NCBI GenBank assembly: GCA_963757815.1
Contig: CAVWSN010000010.1
Coordinates: 52,790 to 116,789, forward strand
DNA from: JACVRW01 sp963757815
GTDB taxonomy: Bacteria; Actinomycetota; Thermoleophilia; Solirubrobacterales; Thermoleophilaceae
Length of the DNA: 64,000 bases
Direction of reading: 5' to 3'
This document shows, in pieces, positions 54,618 through 63,970 of the stretch. Made by a program: the position numbers and the translations under genes. The first letter of the stretch is position 1. Every line of letters begins with the position of its first letter. Under the pieces are notes generated by a model. The model was not told the origin of the DNA. It worked only from the letters and a program-made list of their open reading frames with translations, and made no database searches.

Positions 54618-54659
54618 GGCGCCCGACAGGATTCGAACCTGTGACCTTCGGTTCCGTAG
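54618..54659 (-). other. tRNA-Arg(ACG) 3' half, probable attachment site (attL/attR)
   Basis: On the minus strand the sequence runs from an anticodon loop CTACGGA through ACCGA, AGGTC, a full T-arm (ACAGG-TTCGAAT-CCTGT) to the acceptor 3' strand CGGGCGC. The 5' half is absent: upstream bases cannot form the acceptor or D-arm. Integrases often cross over at the anticodon loop and leave such 3' halves as att direct repeats. An excisionase-like gene is adjacent. Confidence 0.6.
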
Positions 54660-55069
54660 GTCGCCAGAGACCCGTTTGCCAGGTTCTAATACCGCTTGCT
54701 AGAGCGGTTCACGCTCGCTCAGATCGGCCCGGATCTGCTCGGAATTGAACCACGTTTGAACCACGGAGAGAGTTGGCATCTTGGGGCCCGCGGGACGCCC
54801 GTGGCGCGTGGCGGCCGAGAGCGTCGCTCTCGTGAGTAAGCGCGCGTCTGAACGCGTGTCGCCTGAGCTCCCGGTACTCGTCCGAGGCGCGCGTCTGAGG
54901 AGCACCTCTCGAGACGCCTCCCTTCACGCGGGGGTCCGGTGTAGGGCTCTGCCGCCGCGGGTGGTCCTCCACACGACGTGTAGTGCACAGAACGGGCCGC
55001 CGATTCGGCGGCCCGTTCGAAGCGTTGCTTCCACAGCGACCCCGGCCGAGCGGGGCCGGGCGCGGCTGC
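54660..55069. other. non-coding interval
   Basis: No gene is supported. It contains the second gaaccacgtttgaac motif and the hairpin at 54991-55017. Confidence 0.4.
54991..55017 (-). terminator. 13-bp perfect inverted repeat, probable terminator
   Basis: AACGGGCCGCCGA and its complement flank a single central T. It lies 53 bp after the CPBP protease stop. GC-rich and without a T-tract, like the other hairpins in the window. Confidence 0.7.
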
Positions 55070-55891
55070 TCAGCCCTTGAGCACCAACGCGAGCACGAGC
55101 CCGAGCACGACGATGCTCTGCGCGCTGTGTACGGCGATGCCGATGAGCGCACTGCGGTAGCGCTTTGAGGGATACGACAGGATGAACGTGTCCAGCAGCG
55201 TGGTCGGGATGACCCACGGCGTGTGCAGGTGATAGGCCGCGAAGAGCACGCCGTTTGCGAGCCAGTCCCGCCGGCCGAACCGCCCGTTCATCCGCGGGAG
55301 CAGGTACCCGCGGAAGAGGAGCTCCTCGCCCAGCACCGTGTTGAAGACGATCAGCGCGGCGATGAGGGCGAACCAGCCCCACGATCCTGCCAGCAGCCCC
55401 TCACCAGCGTCCGATCCGAGGAACTCGGCGAAGTCGCGGGCCGCGGGTCCCGGGATGACCAGGAGCCCCTCGACGGCGGAGGCGACGATCAGTGGCAGAA
55501 CGACGAGCCACAGCTTGCCTCCGCGCCGTCCCGTGCGTGGAGCACGCGGGGCGCGGAGCCAGAGCGCGTCTCGCACCACGGACCACCGCAGCGTCCCCTG
55601 TTCACGCCGGACGAGCGTCATCACGAGCACGAACTGCCAGACGAGCCCGGCGGTCAGCGTGATGATCAGGGCGCGGATCAGGGCGCCCGGGCCGCTCAGT
55701 TGATCGGCGAGCAGCGGTGCGGCCACCCACGCGAGCAGTCCCATCGGCACGGCGGCCGCGGCCCAGACGGCGATGATGCCGCGGAGCCCCAGCTGGGGCA
55801 GGGCACGCTCGTCGGCCGGTGGCGCAGGCCGATCCGCACTGCTCGTGGTCGCAGGGGCAGGGGTGGCGATTCTGTGGGTTGCGGCTTCCAT
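55070..55891 (-). CDS. CPBP family intramembrane metalloprotease (CAAX prenyl protease-like)
   Basis: This 273-residue membrane protein has about eight hydrophobic segments. The catalytic motifs are NTVLGEELLFRGYLLPRM (EExxxR) and LFAAYHLHTPWVIP (His), followed by VHSAQSIVVLG. The CPBP/Abi family includes CAAX proteases and bacteriocin-immunity proteins. ATG 55891 has GGAGAGG upstream; the longer start at 55921 is less likely. It is divergent from the NarL-type kinase-regulator pair at 56053, sharing a 161-bp region, so it may be a target of that two-component system. Confidence 0.88.
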   Translation of the reverse strand: MEAATHRIATPAPATTSSADRPAPPADERALPQLGLRGIIAVWAAAAVPMGLLAWVAAPLLADQLSGPGALIRALIITLTAGLVWQFVLVMTLVRREQGTLRWSVVRDALWLRAPRAPRTGRRGGKLWLVVLPLIVASAVEGLLVIPGPAARDFAEFLGSDAGEGLLAGSWGWFALIAALIVFNTVLGEELLFRGYLLPRMNGRFGRRDWLANGVLFAAYHLHTPWVIPTTLLDTFILSYPSKRYRSALIGIAVHSAQSIVVLGLVLALVLKG

Positions 55892-56052
55892 GACCTCTCC
55901 TTTGGTGGTGGTGGAGTACATGGACGCGAAGCTATGAGCGCGGCGCCGTCAGCGCGTCGGCGTGAGGTCGGAATCGGGCTCCTACCAGCCGCTGATCTCG
56001 ACTCCTACCTTGGTCGGAGGCGGCACTCGAGGGCCTGCAGTACGTTCAACGC

Positions 56053-57264
56053 ATGAACCGGATCCAGTACGTCGCGCGTGAGTACTGGTTCGAACTGCTG
56101 ATCGCCGTCCTGGCGATCGCCGGCATGCTCGAGCTGGTGGTCGGGCGCGACTTGCCGGGCGCCCCGGAGACGAGCCTCTGGTTCTCAGTGCCTGCGGTGG
56201 CGGTTCTCGTACTGCCGCTCCTGGCGCATCGACGCTTTCCCTTCGCCGCCCCTGTGGCCTATTGGCTCATGGCCGCCGCGCTCTCGTTCGTGGACGGAGT
56301 GCTGATCGCGTTCATCGGCAGCCTCGGCGTGGTCGGGTTGGCAACCGCGTTCCTGCTCGGAAACCTGCGCGACGACAGGCAGGCGGGAATCGGCCTCGCC
56401 ATCGTGCTCGGATGCATCGTGGTCGTGGTCTCCAATATCCCTGGCCCACAGTCGGCCGGCGACCTCATCTTCATTCCCTTCCGGTTCGTGGTCGCCTGGG
56501 TCGCCGGCTACGCCCTGCGCGAGCGTGCCGAGCAGGCCGAGGCGGCGGAGATGCGCGCGACCCTTGCCGAGCGCGAGCGAGAGGCGGCGGAGATGCGCGC
56601 GACGCTCGCCGAGCGGGAGCGAGAGGCCGCCGCACGGATCGCGGTGGCCGAGGAGCGCACTCGGATCGCGCGCGAGCTCCACGACATCGTCGCCCATGCC
56701 ATGAGCGTGATGGTGCTCCAGGTCGGCGCCGTGCGACACAAGCTCCCGCAAGCCCTCGAGGAGGACAGGGACGCGCTCGGGCGCGTCGAGCAAGCCGGGC
56801 GCACCGCACTCGCCGAGATGCGCCGCCTGCTCGGTGCGATGCGCAGCGACGGAGACGGTGTCGAGCTCGGCCCTCAGCCGGGTCTCGATGCCCTCGACTC
56901 GCTCGTGGAAGACGTCATCCACGCCGGGCTTCCGGTGCAACTGCACGTGGACGGCGAGCCCTACGCCCTCCCGCGCGCGATCGACCTCTCCGCCTACCGA
57001 ATCGTCCAAGAAGGCCTGACGAACGCGCTCAAGCACGCCCACGCCAGCCACGCCGACGTGACCGTCCGCTACCGGCCAGACGAGCTCGAGCTCGAAGTCG
57101 CCGACGACGGCAAGGGCCCCGCGAGTACCAACGGCCACGGCCACGGCCTCGTCGGCATCCGCGAACGCGCGAAGATCTACGGCGGCGAGATGAGCGCGGG
57201 AGCCGCACCGGCGGGTGGCTTCATCCTCAGCGCACGCCTACCTGTCGACCGCTACCAGCGATGA
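56053..57264 (+). CDS. NarL-type sensor histidine kinase
   Basis: This 403-residue HisKA_3 kinase has four to five membrane segments in residues 12-155. A coiled-coil linker follows, with two near-identical 14-residue repeats (AEMRATLAEREREA). The phospho-His motif is RIARELHDIVAHAMSVMVLQ. The ATPase domain has YRIVQEGLTNALKHAHASHA and HGHGLVGIRERAKIYGGEMS. Such kinases sense envelope signals in Gram-positive bacteria. It overlaps its response regulator by ATGA. The divergent CPBP protease is a candidate target. No frame defects are seen. Confidence 0.93.
   Translation: MNRIQYVAREYWFELLIAVLAIAGMLELVVGRDLPGAPETSLWFSVPAVAVLVLPLLAHRRFPFAAPVAYWLMAAALSFVDGVLIAFIGSLGVVGLATAFLLGNLRDDRQAGIGLAIVLGCIVVVVSNIPGPQSAGDLIFIPFRFVVAWVAGYALRERAEQAEAAEMRATLAEREREAAEMRATLAEREREAAARIAVAEERTRIARELHDIVAHAMSVMVLQVGAVRHKLPQALEEDRDALGRVEQAGRTALAEMRRLLGAMRSDGDGVELGPQPGLDALDSLVEDVIHAGLPVQLHVDGEPYALPRAIDLSAYRIVQEGLTNALKHAHASHADVTVRYRPDELELEVADDGKGPASTNGHGHGLVGIRERAKIYGGEMSAGAAPAGGFILSARLPVDRYQR
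56542..56625 (+). repeat. 42-bp tandem duplication in kinase linker
   Basis: Two adjacent 42-bp copies, differing at a few positions, encode AAEMRATLAERERE twice. They lengthen the coiled coil before the phospho-His helix by exactly four heptad-compatible turns, leaving the frame intact. Confidence 0.85.
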
Positions 57265-57950
57265 GCATCCGCGTCCTCGTCGCCGACGACCAATCGATGG
57301 TCCGCGCAGGCTTCCGCATGCTGCTCTCCGGCGAGCCCGACATCGAAGTCGTCGCCGAAGCGAGCAACGGGATCGAGGCCGTCGACAAGGCCGCCCGCTT
57401 CCACCCCACCGTCGTGCTGATGGACATCCGCATGCCCGAGCTCGACGGACTCGAGGCGACCCGGCGGATCCTCGCCGCCGACGAGACGGCCCGGATCCTG
57501 ATCCTGACCACGTTCGACCTCGATGAGTACGTCTACGAGGCGCTCCGGGCCGGCGCAAGCGGGTTCGTACTCAAGGACGACCCGCCCGAACAACTGCTCG
57601 CCGCAATCCGGATCGTCGCCGGCGGCGAGGCGCTGCTCTCGCCGGCGATCACAAAGCGCGTGATCGAGAAGTTCACGCGCATCTCGCACCCAGAGCCTCC
57701 CAAAGAGCTCGCCGAGCTGACCGATCGCGAGCTGGACGTGTTGCGGTTGATCGCGCGCGGCCTCTCCAACGCAGAGATCGGCCAGGAGCTCTACATCAGC
57801 GACGCGACGGTCAAGACGCACATCACGCACATCCTCCAGAAGCTCAACCTCCGTGACCGCGTCCAAGCAGTCGTGCTCGCCCACGAGACGCGCCTCTTTG
57901 CAGCCGACGCGCAACCGGCAAGCAGTCGCGACGAACGCCCCGCTCGCTGA
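57261..57950 (+). CDS. NarL/LuxR-type response regulator
   Basis: This 229-residue protein has a REC domain (SIRVLVADDQSMVRAGFRML, phospho-Asp in VVLMDIRMPELDGLEATRRI, Lys in GFVLKDDPPEQLL) and a LuxR-type HTH (LTDRELDVLRLIARGLSNAE, then TVKTHITHILQKLNLRDRVQ). It is the cognate partner of the kinase at 56053, coupled by an ATGA overlap. It probably binds near the 55.9-56.05 kb divergent region, but the site cannot be seen by eye. Confidence 0.94.
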   Translation: MSIRVLVADDQSMVRAGFRMLLSGEPDIEVVAEASNGIEAVDKAARFHPTVVLMDIRMPELDGLEATRRILAADETARILILTTFDLDEYVYEALRAGASGFVLKDDPPEQLLAAIRIVAGGEALLSPAITKRVIEKFTRISHPEPPKELAELTDRELDVLRLIARGLSNAEIGQELYISDATVKTHITHILQKLNLRDRVQAVVLAHETRLFAADAQPASSRDERPAR

Positions 57951-58287
57951 ACGGCTCGCGCCCTGACGCAAACGCCGCTGGCGGGTGGTTCGGCGCTCAT
58001 GGAGCCGGACGGTCGCAACCGGTGGCAAATGGGAGGCGGTCGAAACGGCTCACGCACGCGAAACCCGCTGCCTTGCGTTGCGGCCGCTTGCCGCGGAAAT
58101 GCCATCGTGAGGAAGGCCGCGTCGGGTTCGAGTCCGTGCGGCGAGCACTGCGCGCTGGTGGCCGCCGCCTTCGGCGTGGTTGCGGGCGTCTTGGCCAGTC
58201 CAGCGCCGGACGAGCGTCGTCGCGCCTCTGTATTTCGCTCTCGTCCGGGAGCGCGCGCGCGTGTGCCTGAGACGCTCGCAACGGACG
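57951..58287. other. non-coding interval up to the insertion element
   Basis: No gene is supported. It contains a GGTTCGAGTCC T-loop-like motif at about 58124, but no matching tRNA stems. Confidence 0.4.
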
Positions 58288-59995
58288 GAGGCTGTCGCAC
58301 AAAAGGGGGTCTGTCCGGCCGCGTTATGAGCATTCCGGCATGGCGCAGAATTTCATCGAGAGTCGCCGTGAGCAGGGGTTTTTGTTGCCGCCGGACGTGC
58401 GGAGTGGCTGCCGGCCGATCATCTGGCGTGGTTTGTGATTGACGCCGTGGCGGAGATGGATCTGTCGGCGTTCTATGCCGCCTATCGGGCCGATGGTGAT
58501 GGCCGGGCGGCGTATGAGCCGTCGCTGATGGTGGCGCTTGTGTTGTACGCGTTCGCGACCAGGCAGCGCTCGTCGCGCGCGATCGAGCGTCACTGTCGCC
58601 AGGACGTGGCCTACCGGGTGATCACCGGCAACCTGATTCCCGATCACGCGACGATCGCGCGGTTTATCTGCCGCCACGAGGGGGCGTTGGCGGAGCTGTT
58701 CGGCGAGGTGCTGAAGTTGTGTGATCGGGCGGGGTTGGTGGGGCCGGGGGTGGTCTCGATCGATGGCACGCGGATCGCGGGTAACGCCAGCCCGGAGGTC
58801 AACCACGAGTTCGACCGGATCGCCCGGGAGGTGCTGGCCGAGGCCAGGGCGACCGACGAGGCCGAGGACGAGCTCTATGGCGAGGCGCGCGGTGATGAGC
58901 TGCCCGAGCAGCTGCGCACGCCGGAGGGCCGACGCGAGTTCTTCCGCCAGGCCAGACGACGGCCGCCGGCGAGGACGAGCACTCCGAGCCGACCGAGGAG
59001 CCCGCGGCGGAGGCGGCGGAGGAGGTGCCGCTCGAGCTCGACGCGGCGCGGATCGTGGCGCGCACACAGGGGCGGGAGGGCTGGTTGCGGGAGGGCAAGC
59101 GCCAGCTCGAGCAGCATCGCTGGCGCCAGCCCGATCCGATCCCCCGCTCGCGGCCCGAGCGGCTGCTGTTGGCGGCGGAGCGGCTGGAGGCCGATCTTGA
59201 GGTCGAGCGCCGCGCCAACGAGGCCTACGAGCACTACCGGACGACCGCCCGCGACAGGCTCGGTCGGCGGCCGGGCGGCCGATCGGAGCCGTATCGGCCG
59301 CCGGAGCTGCCGGCCGGGAAGGTGAACGTGACCGATCCCGACTCGCGCTCGATCCCGGTCGGGTTCGGGTTCGTGCAGGGCTACAACGCGCAGGCCGCGG
59401 TCAACGAGCAGCAGATCGTGCTGGCCGCGGAGATCACCAACAACTCGACCGACTTCTCGCAGCTCGACCCGATGGTCACCGCCACCCTGGACGAGCTCGA
59501 GCGGGCTGGTGTCGAGCAGCTGCCCGAGGCGGTCGCCGCCGACGCCGGCTACTGGAACGAGCAGCACATGGACGAGGTGACCGCCAACAAGCAGATCCCG
59601 GTGCTGATCCCGCCCGACAAGGGCAGCCGCGGCACGCCCCAGCCGCGGATGGACCGGCGGGCGCTACGCCTGGATGCGACAAGTGCTCGCAACCGAGCAC
59701 GGCCGGCGGCTCTATCGAAAACGCAAACAGACCGTCGAGCCGCTGTTCGGCGACACCAAACACAACAGCGGCGTCTACCGCTTCCACCGCCGGGGCAGGG
59801 TCAAGGTGCGCACCGAGTGGCGATTACTGATGCTGACCCACAACCTCACCAAGCTTCACCGCCACCGACTCGCCGCCGTGGGAGCCTGAAACAGGCCCGA
59901 CCGCAGTCACACCGCCACCCACCATGGCCACGCCCCGCGACACACCCACCGCGAACCGCGCCAGCCACAACCCCACGCTTTTGAGCGACAGCCTC
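58288..59995 (+). mobile_element. IS1182-like insertion sequence with terminal inverted repeats
   Basis: The element is about 1.7 kb. The left end GAGGCTGTCGCACAAAAG (58288-58305) matches the complement of the right end (59978-59995) except at one position. The 4-bp sequence GACG directly flanks both ends (58284-58287 and 59996-59999), a possible target duplication. One transposase gene fills the interior. Confidence 0.75.
58340..59889 (+). pseudogene. IS1182-family transposase (multiple frameshifts)
   Basis: This transposase of about 516 residues starts MAQNFIESRREQGFLLPPDV at ATG 58340 and changes frame at about 58402, 58960 and 59660. Typical IS1182 parts are FVIDAVAEMDLSAFYAAYRA, YEPSLMVALVLYAFATRQRS, the first catalytic Asp in VVSIDGTRIAGNAS, the second in AVAADAGYWNEQHMDEVTAN and the Glu in KQTVEPLFGDTKHNSGVYRF. 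All three DDE residues survive. With three frame breaks it is either inactive or mis-sequenced. There may also be a short deletion near 59660. Confidence 0.75.
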
Positions 59996-60286
59996 GACGA
60001 CCAGCAGGCATCCAGCCGCTGACGCTCAAGACGCTCGCTCAGCCATGGCAAAGCAGAACTCAGCCCACGATCAGGGCGTGCTGTCGCAACTCGTCCAACC
60101 CGAGCGTGTACAGGAGATCCACGCACACTCTCGCGTGCGTGAGCGAAGCGAGCGCGTGATCCGCGCGAAAGGCAACGGGCAGCTCTCGGCTGCTGGCGAT
60201 GAGTCCGAGGCGGTTACCGAGTCTGATTGGCAACGGCCTCGTCGTTTGCCGACTCTCGGTGGAGCGGCTAAGAGGAGAGGAGCTGC
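59996..60286. other. non-coding interval
   Basis: About 290 bp lie between the insertion element and the hydrolase. No gene is seen. The last 25 bp hold the GGAGAGGAG ribosome site of the gene at 60287. Confidence 0.4.
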
Positions 60287-61159
60287 GTGGCCGAGCGAAC
60301 CATCGAAGCGAATGGTGTCGAGCTGTGTACGGAGCCGTTTGGCGACACAGCGCATCCGCCGATCCTGCTGATCATGGGCATCGGCTCGTCGATGCTCTGG
60401 TGGGAAGAGGACTTCTGCCGGATGCTCGCAGGCGGCGGGCGGTTAGTGATCCGCTACGACCACCGCGACACCGGCCGCTCAATCACCTATGAGCCCGGCC
60501 AGCCCGAGTACACGGGGGCGGACCTCACGGCTGACGCCGCCGGCGTGCTCGACGGCTTCGGCATCTCGGCCGCGCACCTGGTCGGCGTCTCGGCGGGTGG
60601 GGGAATCGCCCAGGAGGTTGCGCTCGACTCCGCCGACCGGGTGCTCTCGCTCACCCTGATCAGCACCTCCCCCGCAACCCCCGGCGACCGCGACCTGCCG
60701 CCGCCTACGGCGGAGTTCGGTCGCTTCGCCGCCACGGCCGAGGCCGATTGGTCGAACCCCGAATCCGTCATCGATTACCTGGTCGATTACTCGCGCATTC
60801 TCGCGGGTGGCGAGCGGGCGTTCGACGAGACCCGAGTCCGAGAGCTTGTCCGCCGCGACGTCGAGCGGGCGCGTGACTTCGCCGCGGTGCAGAACCACGA
60901 CCTCATGTCCCACGGCGAAGGATCACCCAAGCCCCTGTCTTCGATCACCGCGCCGACGCTCGTCATCCACGGCACCGCCGATCCGATGTTCCCGGTCGAG
61001 CACGGGGAGGCGCTGGCGCGGGAGATCCCCGGCGCTAGGCTGCTGCGCCTCGAAGGCGCGGGCCACGGGGTCGATCGAGCGGACTGGGGGCCCGTCGCCC
61101 GCGCGATCATCGAACACACCAGTGCGCTGGAAGGGCCCAGGCCACATGAGCGCCTCTGA
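60287..61159 (+). CDS. alpha/beta hydrolase
   Basis: This 290-residue alpha/beta hydrolase contains PPILLIMGIGSSMLWWEEDF, VIRYDHRDTGRSITYEP, the nucleophile elbow HLVGVSAGGGIAQEVALDSA (GVSAGG), the acid in VIHGTADPMFPVEHGEAL and the catalytic His in EGAGHGVDRADW. The pattern fits aclacinomycin methylesterase/RdmC-like and related esterases; the substrate is unknown. The GTG at 60287 has GGAGAGGAG upstream. It is complete, unlike most of the sequence to its right. Confidence 0.9.
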   Translation: MAERTIEANGVELCTEPFGDTAHPPILLIMGIGSSMLWWEEDFCRMLAGGGRLVIRYDHRDTGRSITYEPGQPEYTGADLTADAAGVLDGFGISAAHLVGVSAGGGIAQEVALDSADRVLSLTLISTSPATPGDRDLPPPTAEFGRFAATAEADWSNPESVIDYLVDYSRILAGGERAFDETRVRELVRRDVERARDFAAVQNHDLMSHGEGSPKPLSSITAPTLVIHGTADPMFPVEHGEALAREIPGARLLRLEGAGHGVDRADWGPVARAIIEHTSALEGPRPHERL

Positions 61160-61415
61160 GCGGACCACCGCAACCCCCAAGCGAGCTAACAGTCAGACCT
61201 CGGGCACGGTTCGGCGCTCGCATGGCTTGTGAAGCTCGTCGGCCTCGATCGCTGCAACAGGCACGGCAGCGAGACTAGATCGCGACAGCGGGATGCGCAT
61301 CGGCCTGCGGGACCGAATTCACCTCCGACCGCAGCCGGAGCGCCAGGCCGCCGGAACTACGCGATGGCGGCCGGTGGCGTCGCGTCGGGGCCGAGCGCCT
61401 ATATCATCCGCAACC

Positions 61416-62427
61416 ATGCGGTTGCTCGTTCTCGGCGGATCTGCGTTCGTAGGCCGCGCCCTGGTCGAGGAGGGGTTGGCCCGCGGCTGGCACGTGACCA
61501 CGTTCAACCGCAGCGGCACGAAGTGGGCCGGCGATCGCGTCCTGCGCCTGCTCGGCGATCGCCTCGTCGCGGACGACGTGGCCCAGCTCGCGCTCGGCCA
61601 GTGGGACGTCGTCGCCGACACCTGGTCCGGCGCGCCGCGCGCCGCCCGCGACGCCGCCGGCGCTGCTTGCCGATCGAGCTGGCCGCTACCTGTACGTCTC
61701 GAGCGGGTCGGTGTACTCCCCACCGCCGCGCATCGACGGCGACGAGTCCGCTCCCATCGTCGACGCCTCCCCCCGACGCCGAGGAAGGCAGCTATCCCGA
61801 GCTGAAGCGCGGCGCCGAGCTCGCGGTGGCCGCCGCGTTCGGGGGACCGCGCGCTGTTCGCGCGTGCAGGAACAATTCTTGGGCCGCACGAGGACGTGGG
61901 TCGCTTGCCCTGGTGGCTGCTGCGGCTGCACCGGGGCGGCGAGGTGCTCGCGCCCGGACCGCCGGACCTGCCGCTCCAGTACATCGACGCAAGCGACCTC
62001 GCGGGCGTGGCTGCTCGACGCGGCCGTCGCCGGCCGAGTCGGGCCGTTCAACGTCGCCAGCCGTCCCGGCCACGCGACCATGGGCACGCTGCTCAGAAGA
62101 GGCCTGCCGGGTCGGTCACCGGCGGGACGTGCTGTCTGACCTGGGCGGAGCCCGGACTTCATCCAAGCACAGGGCATCGAGCCGTGGCAGGAGCTGCCGA
62201 TCTGGATCCCCGCAGATCACAAGCTACCGCGGCATGCACGCGGGGAACGTGGACAAGGCGCACGGCCGCCGAGCTGCGCTGCCGCCCGCTGGAGCAGACA
62301 GTGAGCGACACGTGGGAGTGGCTTCGTGTCCGTCGACCTGCAACCGCCGCTGCGCCGCGACCTCGACCCGCCCGGGCTCGACTCGGACAAGGAGCGCACC
62401 GCGCTGGCCGCCTGGCGGGATCGCTAG
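61416..62427 (+). pseudogene. NAD-dependent epimerase/dehydratase family gene, heavily frameshifted
   Basis: Read across frames this is a Rossmann-fold protein of about 335 residues. The ATG at 61416 gives MRLLVLGGSAFVGRALVEEG and VTTFNRSGTKWAGD. Other readable parts are GRYLYVSSGSVYSPPPRIDG, YPELKRGAELAVAAAFGGPR, HEDVGRLPWWLLRLHRGGEV, LQYIDASDLAG and VGPFNVASRPGHATMGTLL. The end reads PPGLDSDKERTALAAWRDR and a stop. The family includes isoflavone-reductase-like and UDP-sugar-epimerase-like proteins. At least six frame changes occur. No large piece is missing, so base-calling errors are plausible, but decay cannot be excluded. Confidence 0.65.
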
Positions 62428-62839
62428 TACGGCCAGAACGACGAGTCGATCGCCCCGGTGACCCAGTAGACCGTGACTCGTCACCCCGAACGCCACCGCC
62501 CGACATGCACGGGACCACTGGATTCCCACGGTAGCGAGCGTCTCGATGATCCACACGGAGCTTCCGAGATGGACGAGGCTAGAGGCGTCCGCCCCGCCAG
62601 CGGCCTCGCGCCTGCATTGGTCTTAACTGCGGTCGTCTGTGTCCGGCTGGACGCCGCGCTCGCGGATCGTCCGTGCGGTCCGGGGCGCGGCCGGTGACGG
62701 CACTCCTGGCCGTCGCCGAACCAGTCACGCTTGCGGGCCGCGCCACCAGCAACCACGCCGTCGCGGTAGCCGGGCGCAGGGCCGGCTCTCGGCTTCTCGC
62801 CGCGGAACTGATCGCGGGCTGACTGTCGGTGAATTCAGA
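62428..62839. other. non-coding interval
   Basis: I see no supported gene or repeat here. Confidence 0.4.
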
Positions 62840-63337
62840 TCAGCCGGCGAAGGTGAACACGAACCGCGTGCGGCGTCCGCCGTCTCCGTGGTCACCATCG
62901 TTCCGCGCGCTGCGGTGTACGGCGCCGGAGCCGCCCACGACGGCGAACGTGTCGGTTCGGTCGTTGCGCCCCCGATCGACGATCGGGCCGCTGACCATGA
63001 TCTGGCCGTTGCCGAGGATGAAGGTCGCGGATCCCTGCGCGACCACAGCGGCGGCGGCGGCTGCGTCTCGGCGAACGAGGCGTGGAGTCGGCCGGTGGGG
63101 CGGTTCGGAGCTGTCGCGCAGCCGGGCGTTGATCATGAACAGGTCGCCCGCGGCGCTCCCGCCGCCGCGGCGGGTTGTCGACGAACGCGAAGCGGGTCTC
63201 CCGGTCCAGCGTCACCAGCTCCAAGCGTCCCCGTCGGGTGGCCGCGGCTGCTGCGCGCCGCTGCTACCCACGAAGGCAGCGGCGCTGATGATCGCCAGCA
63301 CAGGCGGCGATGATGATGAGTGCGAGACGCTTCGTGG
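62840..63337 (-). pseudogene. secreted allene-oxide-cyclase-like barrel protein (frameshifted)
   Basis: Read across frames this is a protein of about 165 residues. It opens KRLALIIIAA, then VLAIISAAAFVGSSGAQQPR, a plausible signal peptide. Then come LELVTLDRETRFAFVDNPP, DLFMINARLRDSSE, VAQGSATFILGNGQIMVSGP and TDTFAVVGGSGAV, ending RRTRFVFTFAG. The ATFxLGxGQIxxxG and FAVxGGxGAY-like strands resemble the allene-oxide-cyclase/dirigent barrel fold. About three frame changes are present. The codon before KRLA is ACG rather than ATG, so the start is unresolved. Function is unknown. Confidence 0.45.
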
Positions 63338-63970
63338 CTCCCTCCCCCCGGTTCTCGGGCGGTCGGGCGGCGCCTGCCAGCGCCCCCACTCCTCGTCCGT
63401 GAGCGAGAGCAGCTTCATCCCGATCGCTCCCAGCGCCACGGCCAAGAGGCTGCGCGAGATCACGGCGAGGAGCTTGTTGGTCGGCCGTCTCGGAGACTCC
63501 AAGCACTGACGCGACCAGCAGCAGGATCGGCACCCAGACCGGGGCCGCCCGTCTCTTCCAGAGTCCGAGTACCGCCGCAGGAGGAAGGCCGCCGCCAGAA
63601 CGAATCCCGCCACGTAGAGCAGGAAGAAGACCGACGCCGCCACGCTCTCCTCCGCCCGGTCGGAAAGGGCCACCATCTGCGTGCGATCGGCGTTCACGTC
63701 GACCATCGCGATGTCCATGACTGTGAACACGAAGAGCCCCACGGACATGACGGCTCCGATGGCAAACAGGGCGGCGCCGATTTGGCCGACGCCGACCCGG
63801 CGGCGCCGCAGGAGGTGGATCACTCCCATCAGCCCAGGGATGAGGAGGAGCGCACCAACCAGGCCGATCAGCGCGGCTACGAGGTGAGCTCCCTCGTTGT
63901 CGGCCACCTGCTGGAGGTATTTCGGAGTGTCGTCGCCGGCCCACGCCGGAGCGACGAGGTTGGAGACCAC
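63338..63970 (-). pseudogene. polytopic membrane protein (frameshifted, right end unresolved)
   Basis: This membrane protein of about 210 residues has about six hydrophobic segments: AHLVAALIGLVGALLLIPGL, GQIGAALFAIGAVMSVGLFV, SVFFLLYVAGFVLAAAFLLR, after a frame change PVWVPILLLVASVLGVS, and after another SRSLLAVALGAIGMKLLSL followed by TDEEWGRWQAPPDRP. The layout resembles DUF4386-type proteins, but the match is weak. The GTG at 63970 is the first start I can use; upstream LIVGPILL in frame suggests the true N-terminus is further right, where a stop codon intervenes. The boundary with the following gene is unclear. Confidence 0.45.

Noticed and set aside
58120..58140. T-loop-like GGTTCGAGTCC suggesting a tRNA
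   Set aside because: Neither the T-stem nor the acceptor, D or anticodon arms can be paired around it.
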